This document shows positions 63,013-64,000 of a stretch of 64,000 nucleotides of DNA, piece after piece. Position 1 is the stretch's first letter. Each line of letters begins with the position of its first letter. This stretch comes from Motiliproteus sp036961355 (GTDB lineage Bacteria; Pseudomonadota; Gammaproteobacteria; Pseudomonadales; Balneatricaceae), in contig JBALVL010000022.1 in NCBI GenBank assembly GCA_036961355.1, positions 1 to 64,000 of the forward strand, written 5' to 3'. The position numbers and the translations under genes were made by a program. The notes below the pieces were generated by a model. That model worked only from the letters and a program-made list of their open reading frames with translations, was not told the DNA's origin and did no database searches.

Positions 63013-64000
63013 ATGAGCAAACGCAAACTTACCCGCCGTCAGTCCTGGCGCATCGATAAAATTCAGGCTGAACGCGTCGAGCGAGCGACCAAAAAAGATC
63101 AGTCTGTCGACACCAAACTCAACACTGGGGATTTGGGCTCCGAGCAGGAGGGGCTGATCATCTCCCACTTTGGCACTCAGGTCGACGTTGAAGTACTGCA
63201 GGGCGATGATAAAGGTCAGATCTGCCGTTGTCACATGCGTGCCAATTTGGGCGCACTGGTTACTGGTGACCGGGTCATCTGGCGCAGTGGTGATCCGATC
63301 GGCGTGATCGTCGCGACACTGCCCCGCCATTCACTGTTGTCACGCCCCAACAACCGCGGTGAACTCAAGCCGGTAGCGGCCAACATCGACTACATCGTCA
63401 TCACCATCGCGCCCGAGCCTACACCGTACGCCAACCTGATCGACCGCTATCTAGTCGCCGCTGAAGCGATCGGTATCGAACCGGTAATCCTGCTCAACAA
63501 AACCGACCTACTGGGTGATCCTGAACGCCGCGCCGAACTGGATCGTATGTTGGCCAGCTATCAGCATATTGGCTACACCGTTTTACACGCTTCAACCAAG
63601 AGCGAAGACGGCTTGAGTGAACTTAAAACTCAACTCGACCAACGTACCAGCGTCTTTGTCGGTCAGTCAGGGGTTGGCAAATCGTCACTGATCAATGTGC
63701 TGCTACCCGGTGTCGATATCCGTGTCGGTGCGTTGTCAGAAGCCCGTCAGAAAGGTACCCACACCACCACCACCGCCCGCACCTACCACTTTCCCGATGG
63801 CGGTGACCTGGTCGACTCTCCCGGCATTCGGGAATTCGGTCTGTGGCATATCGAACCACAGCAACTGCTTGAGGGTTTTATCGAGTTCCGGCCTTTCCTG
63901 GGTTACTGCCGCTTCCGTGATTGCAGTCATAAACACGAGCCAAACTGCGCTCTGCTTGAAGCGCTGGAGCAAGGAAAGATCGAACCACGGCGAATGGATA
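63013..64000 (+). CDS. rsgA: RsgA ribosome small-subunit GTPase, 3' end outside window
   Basis: The first 329 residues are visible, beginning MSKRKLTRRQSWRIDKIQ, and no stop occurs before the window end. An N-terminal OB domain (about 45-110) is followed by a circularly permuted G domain: G4 NKTD at 162-165 comes before G1 GQSGVGKS at 217-224, and DSPGIREFG lies at 268-276. The zinc module CRFRDCSHKHEPNC is at 299-312. It matures 30S subunits by releasing RbfA. Confidence 0.95.
   Translation, partial: MSKRKLTRRQSWRIDKIQAERVERATKKDQSVDTKLNTGDLGSEQEGLIISHFGTQVDVEVLQGDDKGQICRCHMRANLGALVTGDRVIWRSGDPIGVIVATLPRHSLLSRPNNRGELKPVAANIDYIVITIAPEPTPYANLIDRYLVAAEAIGIEPVILLNKTDLLGDPERRAELDRMLASYQHIGYTVLHASTKSEDGLSELKTQLDQRTSVFVGQSGVGKSSLINVLLPGVDIRVGALSEARQKGTHTTTTARTYHFPDGGDLVDSPGIREFGLWHIEPQQLLEGFIEFRPFLGYCRFRDCSHKHEPNCALLEALEQGKIEPRRMD

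Overview
The window is a contiguous chromosomal stretch of a Gammaproteobacterium, probably a marine Oceanospirillales- or Pseudomonas-like lineage. That placement is inferred from gene order: suhB-trmJ-cysE-isc; purL divergent from mltF; and orn-queG-nnr-tsaE-amiB-mutL-miaA-hfq-hflX-hflK-hflC-DUF2065-hisZ-purA, the Pseudomonas-style version of the E. coli amiB/hfq superoperon. The window also has a Gram-negative porin, MlaA and two Pseudomonas-like REPIN repeats. No plasmid, phage or transposase gene was seen.

Layout. 1-282: tRNA-Ala, tRNA-Glu, tRNA-Ala on the minus strand; the first is cut by the window edge. 574-4230: STAS protein, receiver/PP2C phosphatase, mlaA, porin. 4744-13482: an hrpA RNA helicase gene broken into two open halves by a three-gene cassette on the opposite strand (DUF3604 secreted PHP-like protein, membrane-anchored parvulin-type isomerase, HupE/UreJ-like membrane protein). 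13792-19082: ydiJ, rnm, yciB, yciI. 19196-23186: pgi-ugd-galU operon for UDP-sugars. 23346-31643: purL, mltF, tadA, a SPOR-like protein and a membrane-anchored protein with an Sm-like tail. 31644-33611: an accessory patch with direct repeats, REPINs, dense hairpins and an orphan HEPN-like gene. 33917-37138: guaB-guaA. 37379-43331: complete isc operon with two abutting IscR sites over its promoter. 43537-46105: cysE, trmJ, suhB. 46242-62790: purA to orn. 63013 to the end: rsgA, truncated by the window edge.

Most genes are housekeeping: purine synthesis (purL, guaA, guaB, purA), Fe-S assembly, tRNA modification (tadA, trmJ, miaA, tsaE, queG), RNA turnover (hfq, orn, rnm), envelope maintenance (mlaA, mltF, amiB) and membrane proteolysis control (hflKC).

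The observations most worth a second look are: (1) hrpA split at helicase motif V, with both halves open, a repeated junction segment and oppositely charged new tails; (2) the DUF3604-PPIase-HupE cassette inside it, with a Fur-like site upstream; (3) a SuhB lacking most metal-binding residues of inositol monophosphatases; (4) a Ugd-like protein with Ser at the catalytic Cys position; (5) a probably periplasmic protein with an Sm/Hfq-like C-terminus; (6) the repeat patch with an orphan HEPN-like gene. All functional statements rest on reading the sequence and on knowledge of families; no searches were run.
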